This document shows, in pieces, positions 17,260-27,120 of a stretch of 64,000 nt of DNA. Each line of letters begins with the position of its first letter. The stretch's first letter is position 1. The stretch is from Oscillatoria sp. FACHB-1407 (GTDB lineage: Bacteria > Cyanobacteriota > Cyanobacteriia > Elainellales > Elainellaceae). Made by a program: the position numbers and the translations under genes. The stretch spans positions 682,001 to 746,000 of the forward strand of contig NZ_JACJSA010000001.1 in NCBI RefSeq assembly GCF_014697545.1. The letters are read 5' to 3'. The notes beneath the pieces are model-generated. The model did no database searches. It had not been told where the DNA came from and saw only the letters and a program-made list of their open reading frames with translations.

Positions 17260-18195
17260 ATGTCGTCTAAATCTCAAGCCACTTCTAAGTCTCAAGCAGT
17301 ATCTTCCCAGGACATCAAAGTCACCATTCTGCTAACGGGGGGGCACGACTATACTGTCATGATGCCCCCCGATGCAGCCCTGCTGCGGCAACTGTTTGAA
17401 GTCGTGCTCGATCAAACCGGAAGCCGTTCTAAGATGGTGTTTCAGGTGCCAATTCAAAAGGGGCGATCGATGTTATGTTTTCCGGGCGATCGCCTCGTGG
17501 GGTTGGTGACCGAGCCACCTCTGGTAGTACAACAACAACCTCAACCGGAACTAACCCAGTCTCTCCAGACAACTCAGACATTTCAACCATCCCCTGCCCT
17601 GCCGTTGGATGTCTTGCCGTCTACCTACGTACAACTGGATCAGTTCCTGACGGCAGACGAGTTGAGTCGTCTGTTGGACTACACCTTTCAAAAAGAGGCA
17701 GAATTTGTTTCCACAAGCACTTCGACAGGTGATTCTGACTATCGCAAGTCAGTTGTGTTGCATTCGTTTCCCGAATTCTCGAATCTGATCACCCAACGGA
17801 TTCAGTCAATCATCCCCGATGTTTTGGCAAAGTTGAACATGCCACAATTTCCGGTGAGTCAGATCGAGTCGCAGCTTACGGGACACAATGATGGCAACTA
17901 TTACAAGATCCATAACGATAATGGCAGCCCTGACACCGCAACGCGGGAACTGACCTACGTGTATTACTTCCATCGGGAGCCAAAAGCATTTTCCGGGGGA
18001 GAGCTACTGATCTACGACAGCCGCATTGAGAATAACTTCTACGTGCAGGCGGAGTCATTCCACACGGTGGAACCGCGCAACAACAGCATCGTGTTCTTCC
18101 TCAGCCGCTATATGCATGAGGTGTTGCCGATCCAATGCCCCAGTCGTGCTTTTGCCGATAGTCGCTTTACGATTAACGGTTGGGTTCGACGATAG
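17260..18195 (+). CDS. 2OG-Fe(II) oxygenase
   Basis: 311 residues, 14 bases after purH and probably co-transcribed. Residues 1-100 are an extension rich in Gln and Ser with no known domain. From about 125 it is a prolyl-4-hydroxylase-like double-stranded beta helix. The iron ligands are His and Asp of 'YYKIHNDNGSP' and the distal His of 'SRYMHEVLPI'; the Arg of 'DSRFTINGWVRR' would bind 2-oxoglutarate. Such enzymes hydroxylate proteins or small molecules; the substrate is unknown. A strong hairpin follows the stop. Confidence 0.85.
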   Translation: MSSKSQATSKSQAVSSQDIKVTILLTGGHDYTVMMPPDAALLRQLFEVVLDQTGSRSKMVFQVPIQKGRSMLCFPGDRLVGLVTEPPLVVQQQPQPELTQSLQTTQTFQPSPALPLDVLPSTYVQLDQFLTADELSRLLDYTFQKEAEFVSTSTSTGDSDYRKSVVLHSFPEFSNLITQRIQSIIPDVLAKLNMPQFPVSQIESQLTGHNDGNYYKIHNDNGSPDTATRELTYVYYFHREPKAFSGGELLIYDSRIENNFYVQAESFHTVEPRNNSIVFFLSRYMHEVLPIQCPSRAFADSRFTINGWVRR

Positions 18196-18202
18196 ATACC
18201 TT

Positions 18203-18235
18203 AAAGCCCCGGTCTCTGGTAGAGACCGGGGCTTT
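18203..18235 (+). terminator. 15-bp perfect hairpin after the oxygenase gene
   Basis: A 15-base arm at 18203-18217 pairs perfectly with 18221-18235 around a three-base loop, seven bases after the stop at 18195. The arm ends in AAA/TTT and TTTT follows the stem, so it can work as a factor-independent terminator for purH and the oxygenase. Confidence 0.8.
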
Positions 18236-18277
18236 TGCAACAAGAGAATTTCAGTTTCAGGTATAACTAGTACAGCA

Positions 18278-18345
18278 AAAAATAAGTTTTGAAAGGGGTG
18301 AAGGGGTTTCACCCCTTCTTGGGGGCGAAGCCCCCAAACCCCCTA
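18278..18345. repeat. G/C-run inverted repeats before rplY end
   Basis: Two nested palindromes occur here: AAGGGGTGAA with TTTCACCCCTT, and TTGGGGGC GAA GCCCCCAA. The second kind of G5/C5 hairpin recurs in repeat families A and C elsewhere in the window. It lies beyond the 3' end of rplY on the minus strand and could also end that transcript. Confidence 0.5.
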
Positions 18346-18371
18346 CATTGCAGAACTTTGTATTCGCAACA

Positions 18372-18959
18372 CTAGCTTTGGTCTGCCTCAGCTTGCTGAG
18401 CAGTCTTGGACTGTAGAACTGAAACAACAACACGCTCACCCTCACCCAAAGCGACTACGCCTTCTGGTAAAGGGAGTTGATTCACATGTAGGGAGTCTCC
18501 GACATTTAATTCAGAGACATCGACTTCAATGCTTTCGGGGATACGATCTGGGGGACTTTGCACTTCTAGTTGCATAATCACCGTATCTAAGATCCCGCCA
18601 AACGTTTTGACTCCAACCGCCTCACCCGAAAAGTGAATCGGCACCGTAACGGTCAAGCTGCCTTGAGAGCCGATTGAGAAGAAGCTGAGGTGATACAGGT
18701 TGCCCTTCCAGGGGTGCGATTGCACCTCTTTGAGCAGGGTTTTACCACTCCAGGGAAGATCGGTGATATTTAGCTGAATCACCGTATTGTTGAGGGAGGC
18801 TTTCTTAACCAAAGATTCAGCCGTCTTGGAGTTTAACGCGAGTTCGACAGACTCTGCTCCATTGTGTCCATAGAGGACTGCCGGGATCAAACCACCTCGC
18901 CGCAGCGCATTGGGTTTGCTACCAGGAGCACGTTTTTGACATTCGATTGTGAGTTCCAT
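18372..18959 (-). CDS. rplY: 50S ribosomal protein L25/general stress protein Ctc
   Basis: 195 residues with the two-domain long form of L25 (TL5/Ctc type). The N-terminal RNA-binding domain begins MELTIECQKRAPGSKPNALR and contains 'RRGGLIPAVLYGHNG', which contacts 5S rRNA. The C-terminal beta domain has 'VTVPIHFSGEAVGVKTFGG' and 'IPESIEVDVSELNVGDSLHV', both typical. It lies 53 bases downstream of purA on the same strand and may share its transcript. Confidence 0.94.
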   Translation of the reverse strand: MELTIECQKRAPGSKPNALRRGGLIPAVLYGHNGAESVELALNSKTAESLVKKASLNNTVIQLNITDLPWSGKTLLKEVQSHPWKGNLYHLSFFSIGSQGSLTVTVPIHFSGEAVGVKTFGGILDTVIMQLEVQSPPDRIPESIEVDVSELNVGDSLHVNQLPLPEGVVALGEGERVVVSVLQSKTAQQAEADQS

Positions 18960-19012
18960 ACCAGTTACTAAGCAATTGCAAACGTGAATAAATCAGTGAA
19001 GTTGAACCTTGT

Positions 19013-20365
<1,353 letters not shown>

Positions 20366-20448
20366 TTACGCAAACTCTAATTATCGACATCGGATGCAAC
20401 TGATGTCAATGCTGATTCTCTCCATACTTTCTTATTAAAGAGGTTCCC

Positions 20449-21525
20449 GTGGCTCTATATGCTGAATTACACCGCCATCTTGGCGGATCGGTCGTGCCTC
20501 GTGTGTTATGGCGATATTTTCAACGCAATCGGACTGATTTAATTCAAAATTTTGCGGATTACGCAGATTTTGAAGCGTTTTACACTCGCCCCCGCAATAC
20601 GCTGGCTGAATATCTGGAGCTTCACACCCTCGTGGAGAGTGTCCAGACCGATGAGACGTTGCCCTATTTCATTTATCGATTGTTACGGGGGGCCTATATC
20701 TTTGAGAACTTGGCTTATCTGGAGTTGCGCTATACCCCTTATCTGCGGACTCCGGAACACCTCAGCCAACCGGAACGAATTGAACTTATGTCAAGCATTG
20801 TTGACGTTGTAGGGCAGGCGAGTCGAGCGCTGGAATACCCTATCGTCACCAGCCAAATTTTGTGTATGCATTCCCGGTTGCCCTATGAAGTCAATCGGGC
20901 GATCGTTGAACTGGCGGCAGAAAAGCGGCATTTTGTCTCTGGAATCGACCTGGCAGGGGGAGATGCCCACTATGCCGATCGCCTGGATGAGTACATTGAG
21001 TTGTATCAGTATGCGCGATCGCTGGGGTTGAACACGACAGGTCACCTCTATGAAACAACAGAGGGGTGCTATCCAGAGTTGCTGCCTCATCTCATGCGAA
21101 TTGGTCACGGCATTCAGATCCCGCTGCTGCACCCTGAACTGTTGCCTGAATTGGCAGCACGGGGGCAATGTCTGGAGGTGTGCCCGACCACCTATATCAA
21201 AACTGGGACGCTCAAAGACATCCGGCAGCTAAAGCTCGTGTTCGATCGCTGCTTTGAAGCCGGGGTTGATATCGCCATTTGTACGGATAACGCCGGATTA
21301 CATAACGTCCGTCTGCCGTTTGAGTACGAAAACCTGTTGACCTACGACATTATTGACTTTGAGCAGTTGCAGATCTGTCAGGAAGCCGCGTTTCGTCATG
21401 CCTTTGCGTGGCCCCACGGGGGTCGTCCAGCCGATCTCTTGACGGGCTTATTGAAGGTAGAAAGTGATTCCCCAGAGAATTCATCTGGCGATCGCAGCTT
21501 CGCTGAATTGTCCGTAGGACGATAG
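20449..21525 (+). CDS. Adenosine-deaminase-like metal-dependent hydrolase
   Basis: 358 residues from GTG 20449, eight bases after AAGAGG. It has the ADA-family barrel signature: 'ELHRHLGGS' (two metal histidines), 'DLAGGD', 'TTGHLYETTEG', 'RIGHGI' and 'CTDNAGLH'. Compared with true adenosine deaminase, HAGE is replaced by HLYE, the TDDP motif by TDNA, and the CPxSN motif by CPTTY. Metal ligands appear kept, but substrate pocket residues differ, so adenosine is not assured. The nearby purA and phosphoribosyltransferase genes fit a purine substrate. It is convergent with psb27. Confidence 0.78.
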   Translation: MALYAELHRHLGGSVVPRVLWRYFQRNRTDLIQNFADYADFEAFYTRPRNTLAEYLELHTLVESVQTDETLPYFIYRLLRGAYIFENLAYLELRYTPYLRTPEHLSQPERIELMSSIVDVVGQASRALEYPIVTSQILCMHSRLPYEVNRAIVELAAEKRHFVSGIDLAGGDAHYADRLDEYIELYQYARSLGLNTTGHLYETTEGCYPELLPHLMRIGHGIQIPLLHPELLPELAARGQCLEVCPTTYIKTGTLKDIRQLKLVFDRCFEAGVDIAICTDNAGLHNVRLPFEYENLLTYDIIDFEQLQICQEAAFRHAFAWPHGGRPADLLTGLLKVESDSPENSSGDRSFAELSVGR

Positions 21526-21560
21526 CTAAAGTTGCTATAAATCGAACTGACGTTAAACAC

Positions 21561-21667
21561 TAAGTACTGTTTTCACAGATAGGGTTTGGAAATAAAACCA
21601 GGGGCGTGTGGGGGCTGTGCCCCTGCACCCCAAATTCCCGTCCTTATTTACGACGAGCTGTACTAAG
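21561..21667. repeat. Repeat family C copy 1
   Basis: A dispersed spacer repeat whose inverted copy is at about 54602-54730. Shared blocks include CACAGATAGGGTTTGGAAAT, AATAAAACCAGGGG and TTTACGACGAGCTGTACTAAG (allowing a few changes). The middle is a G/C-run hairpin, GGGGCTGTGCCCC. Confidence 0.8.
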
Positions 21668-21699
21668 AAGCCGGAGTTCTTGCAAGAACTCCGGCTTCT
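21666..21699. terminator. Perfect 16-bp hairpin between convergent genes
   Basis: The 16 bases from 21666 (AGAAGCCGGAGTTCTT) are matched exactly by 21684-21699 around a GC centre. It sits between the convergent 3' ends of the deaminase-like gene (21525) and psb27 (21729) and can stop transcription from either side, although no long T tract follows. Confidence 0.7.
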
Positions 21700-21728
21700 C
21701 GTGTTGCTAACCTGTGCGCAACGGGGAT

Positions 21729-22133
21729 TTATGCTCCGCGCTGCAATGCTGTCTCAATCTGCTTAAACTCTTGTTCCAACCGTTGCTTGAGCTTATTGGG
21801 GACTGGACGATTGGGATAGGAGCTATAGTGACCCGCCAACGAGTTAAGAGCCGTCCGCATGGTGGTGAAGGACGCTAACTTGGTTACGGAAGGGTCGCGG
21901 CGATATTGCGAGGTGAATGCATTGATAAGCTGCTTTGCCTCTGCCTGGGCGGCTGATTTTTCGGGAGTGTTGTCCGGCAACTCCAGTGCAGTTCTAAGGC
22001 TGTTGACCACTGCCAATGTGTCCTGGCGGTAGTTTCCAGATAGTCCGGAGGGTGACGATGAGCAACCCATTAGACCAATCATGACGACAAAGGTTAAAGC
22101 CAGAGAAACCAGGCGAGATAAAAGTCGCTTCAT
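21729..22133 (-). CDS. psb27: Photosystem II lipoprotein Psb27
   Basis: 134 residues from ATG 22133; an in-frame extension of 25 codons upstream is not part of the family. A lipoprotein signal ends at the lipobox LMGC (residue 22 Cys), anchoring it on the lumenal side of the thylakoid membrane. The mature four-helix domain shows 'GNYRQDTLAVVNSLRTALEL' and 'YPNRPVPNKLKQRLEQEFKQ', typical of Psb27, which binds CP43 during photosystem II assembly and repair. The gene stands alone between spacers. Confidence 0.93.
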   Translation of the reverse strand: MKRLLSRLVSLALTFVVMIGLMGCSSSPSGLSGNYRQDTLAVVNSLRTALELPDNTPEKSAAQAEAKQLINAFTSQYRRDPSVTKLASFTTMRTALNSLAGHYSSYPNRPVPNKLKQRLEQEFKQIETALQRGA

Positions 22134-22263
22134 AAAACCTCGATTTGTAAAGAGCGTAACGGCAGCTTGATGTAACATTTTAATACAAGTTTTAACAAAA
22201 CTTGACAATTAATGGGGATCAAACTCCATTGCAATCTTACCACCGTATACTGTACTCCCTAAC

Positions 22264-23682
22264 TTATCCTTCAGAGGGAGTCTGTGCTTCTCGGCGTTGT
22301 CGTAATTTCAACAAGATCTCGGCATGAACTTCACGGGTGATGGGATAGAAGTATGCCAAGACCAAGCCCAGGATTAGAACCACCGTTGGAATGGGACCAA
22401 TCATCCAGCGAATAGCTTCAATGGCAGATTCGGGTTGTGGAGGTGGACTTTGACCGGGAGTTGCTTCAACAAAACCTGCCTGACCCAATGCTTGACCAAC
22501 AATAAACAACGCCAAGAACAAACTAATTTTTTGTAGAAATACTAGGAACGCATAGAAGATTCCTTCTCGGCGTTGCCCAGTTCGTAGCTCGTCCAGCTCA
22601 ATCACATCCGGCAACATCGACCAGGGCACCAGATAGGCAGTGGCAACTCCGACTCCTGCCATTGCCGCCAAGACGTATAACAGCAATGTTTGCCCCGGTT
22701 GCAGAAAAAATAGCCCTCCTTGAGCAATGATCCATAAGCTCATGCCCAAGAAATAAACGGTTCGTTTGCCCTGTCGCTTGCTCACCGCACTCCAAACAAA
22801 CAGCATGACGATCGCCACTCCCTGAACTGCGAGGGCGATCGGGAAGTAAGACCCCATCTCCATCCGGTTGACCACAAAGTAAGGCAGGATCGTGGCGGTC
22901 AGTTGAAACGCTAGCCACGAACAGAGATAGATGCCAATGACATACAGAAATGGTCGGTTACTGAGAACGATTTTGATCTGTTCCAGAATGGGCAAGCTGG
23001 GTTCGGCATCAACGGTATAGCGTTCCCTCGTGCCCCACACACACCAATAAATTGGAAAGACTGACAGAATGGCGCAAACGGCTCCCAACACGACATATTC
23101 CTGAATGGGGTCAGTGACGATGTTAAAAATCACCAATCCCAGTAACAAAGACAAAATGCTGCCACCAATGGAGAAAGCAAAGCGAAAGCTGTTGAGACTG
23201 GTACGCTCGTTGTAGTCTTTGGTTAACTCAGGCGTGAGAGCGGTGTAGGGTAAGTTGACCGCTGTGAAAGCCGTGTTAAACAGAATAGAAACGAGGACGT
23301 AATACCAAAACAGCCACACCTTATTTGCAGCAGGGTCACTGGTAAATTGTGGGACAAGCCACTGCAAAAAGAAGAACAGCCCAAAGGGAATGGCTCCAAA
23401 GATCATCCAGGGACGGCGGCGACCCCAACGGGACTGAGTGCGATCGCTCATGACCCCCACAATCGGGTCATTGATGGCATCCCATACCTTACCAATCGCC
23501 AAAATATTTCCAGCCGTTCGGGGGTCTAACCCCGCCACATTGGTAAAGAAGACCATTAGAGAAAACGTCAAAATTGTGACGGTAATTCCTGAGCCTGCAT
23601 CCCCTGCCCCATAGGCGAGTTTTGTACTCAAACTCAACTTTTCCGAGTCATCCGTTGAAGCAGCCACAGGAGGATTGGTCAT
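22264..23682 (-). CDS. MFS transporter of the GPH (glycoside-pentoside-hexuronide) type
   Basis: 472 residues with about twelve hydrophobic segments. The N-terminal 'LAYGAGDAGSGITVTILTF' and 'GKVWDAINDPIVGVMSDRTQ' followed by 'RWGRRRPWMIFGAIPFG' are hallmarks of the MelB/GPH family, which imports sugars with H+ or Na+. Cyanobacteria carry related proteins of unknown substrate. It is divergent from the phosphoribosyltransferase gene 73 bases away. The family is firm and the cargo unknown. Confidence 0.87.
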   Translation of the reverse strand: MTNPPVAASTDDSEKLSLSTKLAYGAGDAGSGITVTILTFSLMVFFTNVAGLDPRTAGNILAIGKVWDAINDPIVGVMSDRTQSRWGRRRPWMIFGAIPFGLFFFLQWLVPQFTSDPAANKVWLFWYYVLVSILFNTAFTAVNLPYTALTPELTKDYNERTSLNSFRFAFSIGGSILSLLLGLVIFNIVTDPIQEYVVLGAVCAILSVFPIYWCVWGTRERYTVDAEPSLPILEQIKIVLSNRPFLYVIGIYLCSWLAFQLTATILPYFVVNRMEMGSYFPIALAVQGVAIVMLFVWSAVSKRQGKRTVYFLGMSLWIIAQGGLFFLQPGQTLLLYVLAAMAGVGVATAYLVPWSMLPDVIELDELRTGQRREGIFYAFLVFLQKISLFLALFIVGQALGQAGFVEATPGQSPPPQPESAIEAIRWMIGPIPTVVLILGLVLAYFYPITREVHAEILLKLRQRREAQTPSEG

Positions 23683-23755
23683 AACTCTGACAAACGAAAC
23701 CTAGACAACAGTTGTATCATTCTTTTCATCTTTAAGTATTCGTGTTGCTGCTGTC

Positions 23756-24295
23756 ATGTCAGATCTCTACGTTTCCTGGTCAGATTATCACCACAACATT
23801 GAGCGGCTCGCTGCCAAAATTTATCAATCCGACTGGACCTTCAACCAAATTGTGTGTCTTGCCAAGGGAGGTTTGCGAGTAGGAGACATTCTCGCTCGCA
23901 TCTATGATGTTCCCCTGGCGATTTTAGCCGTGTCCTCCTATGGGGGAGCCAATAACCAGGTGCGTGGCTCCATCACGTTTTCGCATGATCTGACCATGAC
24001 CACCGCTAATCTGGGCAACCGAGTCTTATTAGTCGATGATTTAGTTGATTCAGGGATGTCATTAAAGCGAACCCTGACCTGGCTCGATCGCAAATATGGC
24101 TTCTATATCGATGAAATTCGCACAGCGGTGTTGTGGTACAAAGAATGCTCAATTATCGCCCCCGATTATTACGCTGATTATTTACCCGATAACCCCTGGA
24201 TTCATCAGCCATTTGAGAAATATGAACAGATGACTCCGGCTGATTTAGCAGCCAGTCTCAATCAACCGTCTAACGAGGTCAGTAGTGGCGTGTAA
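23756..24295 (+). CDS. Phosphoribosyltransferase, xanthine/guanine type
   Basis: 179 residues of the type I phosphoribosyltransferase fold. The PRPP-binding loop 'VLLVDDLVDSGMSLKRTL' is at about residues 89-106, after 'IVCLAKGGLRVGDILARIY' near 30. Such enzymes attach a purine base to PRPP to make GMP, XMP or IMP. The short form resembles xanthine-guanine phosphoribosyltransferases; similar genes can act in regulation. Proximity to purA and the deaminase-like gene suits purine salvage. Confidence 0.82.
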   Translation: MSDLYVSWSDYHHNIERLAAKIYQSDWTFNQIVCLAKGGLRVGDILARIYDVPLAILAVSSYGGANNQVRGSITFSHDLTMTTANLGNRVLLVDDLVDSGMSLKRTLTWLDRKYGFYIDEIRTAVLWYKECSIIAPDYYADYLPDNPWIHQPFEKYEQMTPADLAASLNQPSNEVSSGV

Positions 24296-24639
24296 GTCGG
24301 AACAGAGTAGTTCAGGAGAAGCCGTGCATCACGTCTCCTTTTCCTGACAAAATCATCCTGCTCTGCGACACAACCCGTGTAAGACTCTACTGGGGGTGTT
24401 TTCAATCGTCATCCTTGCCTCAAATCCTGCGGATTGGGGTTGCAATGTGTCCATTGTTAGAGGTATGCATGATGGGGCGATTTCCTTAAAGAGGAGGCTG
24501 CTTCATCTCGCTGTTTCGTGGCTCAACAAAGACACTTTCTAATTTGCAGTTGTGCAAAATGCAGCCAATCCTCTAGCGCAAGCGACCCACTTCATGTAGA
24601 CTCTGCCTGACACCCGTTTTGCTTAACCCCATTTCTCCA
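24296..24639. other. 344-bp spacer, no gene seen
   Basis: No frame with a recognisable product was found on either strand. The stretch holds a few imperfect hairpins, such as CCTCAAATCC TGC GGATTGGGG near 24417, and a purine-rich AAAGAGGAGG near 24489 that is not followed by a start codon in a useful frame. A structured RNA here cannot be excluded but is not supported. Confidence 0.3.
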
Positions 24640-25686
24640 ATGCCCTCCCACCTATATCATCTGATAGCGTTTATCGTTTCTGTAGCGGTTGTCCTAGTTA
24701 GTACACCGATCGTCAGATTTATTGGTCTTAAAAGCGGCTACTTCGACCCCCCTGGTGGACGCAAGATTCACCAACGACCCATGGTTCGTCTGGGTGGAGT
24801 TTCCATTTTTTTAGGCACTGTTATCTCTCTCCTGATTGTCTGGGGGATTGGTGGGTTTGGTATATTACCGCCAGATAAGGAATATGAGATTTGGGGAGTC
24901 ACCATTGGGGGATTAGCTTTCTTTCTGATTGGGTTAGCGGATGACCTGTTTAGCCTCCGGGCAATTACTCGACTATTTCTACAAGTGGTCGTTGCATCGG
25001 GAGCTTGGTGGGCGGGGGTTCACATTGATTTTCTAACCATTCCATTTGTGGGCTTAACTCAATTACCCCTGTGGATCAGCCTACCGATTACGGTGATCTG
25101 GTTGGTAGGGATGGCAAATGCCATTAACTGGATTGATGGACTAGATGGCTTAGCGGCGGGAGTTTCTGGCATCGCTGCAATGGTGATGTTAGTGGTGTGC
25201 CTGTTTATGAACCAACCTGCTGCCGGAATGATTGCGGCGGCATTAGCAGGTGGCGCATTGGGGTTCCTGCGCTATAACTTCAATCCGGCTCAAATCTTCA
25301 TGGGAGATGGAGGGGCTTACTTTATCGGGTTTACCCTGGCAGGGATCGGAGTCGTCGGGCTGGTCAAGAGTGTGACGACTGTGGCAGTGTTGTTGCCTTA
25401 CATCATTCTCGCAGTGCCGATCTTGGATATGTCAGCGGTGATTCTCGATCGCCTCCGTAATGGTAAATCTCCTTTTATCGCCGATAAGCGACATCTACAC
25501 CATCGGCTGTTGCAAGCGGGTCTTCCCCATCGCTTTGTTGTATTGTTCATCTATTCTCTGACGCTGTGGGTGGGTAGTCTGGCTTTAGCGTTTTCGGGCA
25601 TCCCCAGTGGCTTAGGATATGCGATCGGAGCTACGGTGCTGTTAAGCTATACAGGTTGGCAAGCTAGAAAGCACGCCCGTCAATAG
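24640..25686 (+). CDS. Polyprenyl-phosphate GlcNAc-1-phosphate transferase (WecA/TagO/MraY superfamily)
   Basis: 348 residues from ATG 24640; a TTG at 24619 is an in-frame alternative. About ten membrane segments. Motifs of the family are 'RKIHQRPMVRLGGVSIFLG', 'GLADDLFSL' (Mg2+-binding Asp pair), 'ANAINWIDGLDGLAAG', 'FNPAQIFMGDGGAYFIGF' and the cytoplasmic 'DKRHLHHRLLQAG'. It moves a sugar phosphate from a UDP-sugar to undecaprenyl phosphate, starting surface polysaccharide or wall polymer synthesis. The sugar is probably GlcNAc by resemblance to TagO/WecA rather than MraY. Confidence 0.88.
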   Translation: MPSHLYHLIAFIVSVAVVLVSTPIVRFIGLKSGYFDPPGGRKIHQRPMVRLGGVSIFLGTVISLLIVWGIGGFGILPPDKEYEIWGVTIGGLAFFLIGLADDLFSLRAITRLFLQVVVASGAWWAGVHIDFLTIPFVGLTQLPLWISLPITVIWLVGMANAINWIDGLDGLAAGVSGIAAMVMLVVCLFMNQPAAGMIAAALAGGALGFLRYNFNPAQIFMGDGGAYFIGFTLAGIGVVGLVKSVTTVAVLLPYIILAVPILDMSAVILDRLRNGKSPFIADKRHLHHRLLQAGLPHRFVVLFIYSLTLWVGSLALAFSGIPSGLGYAIGATVLLSYTGWQARKHARQ

Positions 25687-25757
25687 TTCTTTGAATTTTG
25701 CAGAACCTCTTTAAATCGCAATCAAGAGCAAGCCTCTCAGTTGCTAATAAATCACCC

Positions 25758-27035
25758 ATGAATGCATCTATTCCCAGTGCTGAGATTATTTGTGTCGGAA
25801 CCGAGTTGCTGTTAGGCGAGATTTTAAACAGCAACGCTCAATTTTTGGCGCAACAGCTAGCCGAACTGGGAATTCCCCATTATTACCAGACCGTTGTGGG
25901 TGATAACCCGATGCGATTGCAGAAGGTGCTGGCGATCGCCTGCGAACGCTCCCGTCTCCTGCTGTTTACGGGCGGATTGGGTCCTACTCCCGACGATCTG
26001 ACCACCGAGACTCTGGCAGATTTCTTTCAAGTGCCGTTGATTGAACGTGCCGATGTTTTAGAAGACATCACCCGCAAATTTACCCAACGGGGACGGGTCA
26101 TGTCCCCCAGCAACCGCAAACAAGCCCTGATCCCTGAAGGCGCAGAAGTACTACCCAACCCAACGGGCAGTGCCCCCGGTATTATCTGGGAACCTCGCCC
26201 TGGATTGACCCTGATGACCTTTCCGGGGGTGCCCAGTGAAATGAAGACGATGTGGCAGGAAACGGCTGTGCCCTATCTCCAGATCCAGGGGTGGGGACAG
26301 GGGGTGATTGTCAGCCGCACGTTGCGATATTGGGGCATTGCGGAATCGGCTCTAGCCGAAAAGATTGCTCCCTTTTTTGAGTTGCAAAATCCCACCGTCG
26401 CACCCTACGCCGATAACGGAGGAGTGCGCTTGCGCGTGTCTGCCCGTGCCGAAACACCCGAAGCAGCCCAACAGTTGATTGAGCCTGTGCAGCAACAACT
26501 TCAGCAGGTGAGCGGAGCCGACTTTTATGGAATGGATAGCGACACCCTGGCGATCGCGGTGGGTCGGTTATTGCTGGCGGCAAACCAGACCGTCTCAGTG
26601 GCGGAATCCTGCACGGGTGGTGGATTGGGGCATCTGCTCACGGCAGTACCGGGAAGCTCTGCCTATTTTTGGGGCGGAATTATCTCCTATGACAATCAGG
26701 TCAAGGTGAATTTGCTGGGCGTTAACACCGACGATCTGGCAGAACATGGAGCCGTCAGTGATGTTGTCGCCAAACAAATGGCAGCAGGCGTGCGCGATCG
26801 CCTCAACACCACCTGGGGACTAAGCATCACCGGCATTGCGGGACCCGATGGCGGTAGCGACGAAAAGCCTGTTGGCCTGGTCTACATCGGCATTGCTGGA
26901 CCGGATGAGTCTGTGGAAAGTGTGATGTACCGATTTGGCACAAACCGGGGTCGCGATTTTGTCCGTTGGTTGAGTGCTTGTAGTGCCTTGGATTTGTTGC
27001 GACGCAACCTGTTGAGCAACCGAAGGGTTGCTTAG
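25758..27035 (+). CDS. cinA: CinA-like protein with nicotinamide-nucleotide amidase domain
   Basis: 425 residues from ATG 25758 (MNASIPSAEIICVG); 20 upstream in-frame codons from a TTG are less likely. The N-terminal MoaB-like domain shows 'VGTELLLGEILNSNAQFLAQ' and 'LFTGGLGPTPDDLTTETLA', typical of COG1058 ADP-ribose pyrophosphatase. The C-terminal CinA domain has 'SVAESCTGGGLGHLLTAVPG' and 'GISGPDGG'-like 'GIAGPDGGSDEKPVGLVYIG', the NMN deamidase fold. It likely recycles pyridine nucleotides. It follows the polyprenyl transferase gene by 71 bases. Confidence 0.93.
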   Translation: MNASIPSAEIICVGTELLLGEILNSNAQFLAQQLAELGIPHYYQTVVGDNPMRLQKVLAIACERSRLLLFTGGLGPTPDDLTTETLADFFQVPLIERADVLEDITRKFTQRGRVMSPSNRKQALIPEGAEVLPNPTGSAPGIIWEPRPGLTLMTFPGVPSEMKTMWQETAVPYLQIQGWGQGVIVSRTLRYWGIAESALAEKIAPFFELQNPTVAPYADNGGVRLRVSARAETPEAAQQLIEPVQQQLQQVSGADFYGMDSDTLAIAVGRLLLAANQTVSVAESCTGGGLGHLLTAVPGSSAYFWGGIISYDNQVKVNLLGVNTDDLAEHGAVSDVVAKQMAAGVRDRLNTTWGLSITGIAGPDGGSDEKPVGLVYIGIAGPDESVESVMYRFGTNRGRDFVRWLSACSALDLLRRNLLSNRRVA

Positions 27036-27120
27036 GACGGGGTGCAGGGGTGAAACCGCTGACTGGGGCGCAGCCCCACTAACTGTCTCGCCACTAACTA
27101 TCTCGACAGTTGCTATAGCG
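27036..27120. repeat. Partial repeat of the family C type
   Basis: GGACGGGGTGCAGGGGTGAA and GGGGCGCAGCCCCAC resemble the G-rich centre of family C. A further TATCTCGACAGTTGCTATAG echoes 52240-52255. It fills the gap between convergent cinA and histidine kinase genes. Confidence 0.5.

Noticed and set aside
24296-24639. Structured RNA (6S, SRP or RNase P RNA) in the spacer
   Set aside because: No RNase P core and no recognisable consensus of the others; only weak hairpins are seen.
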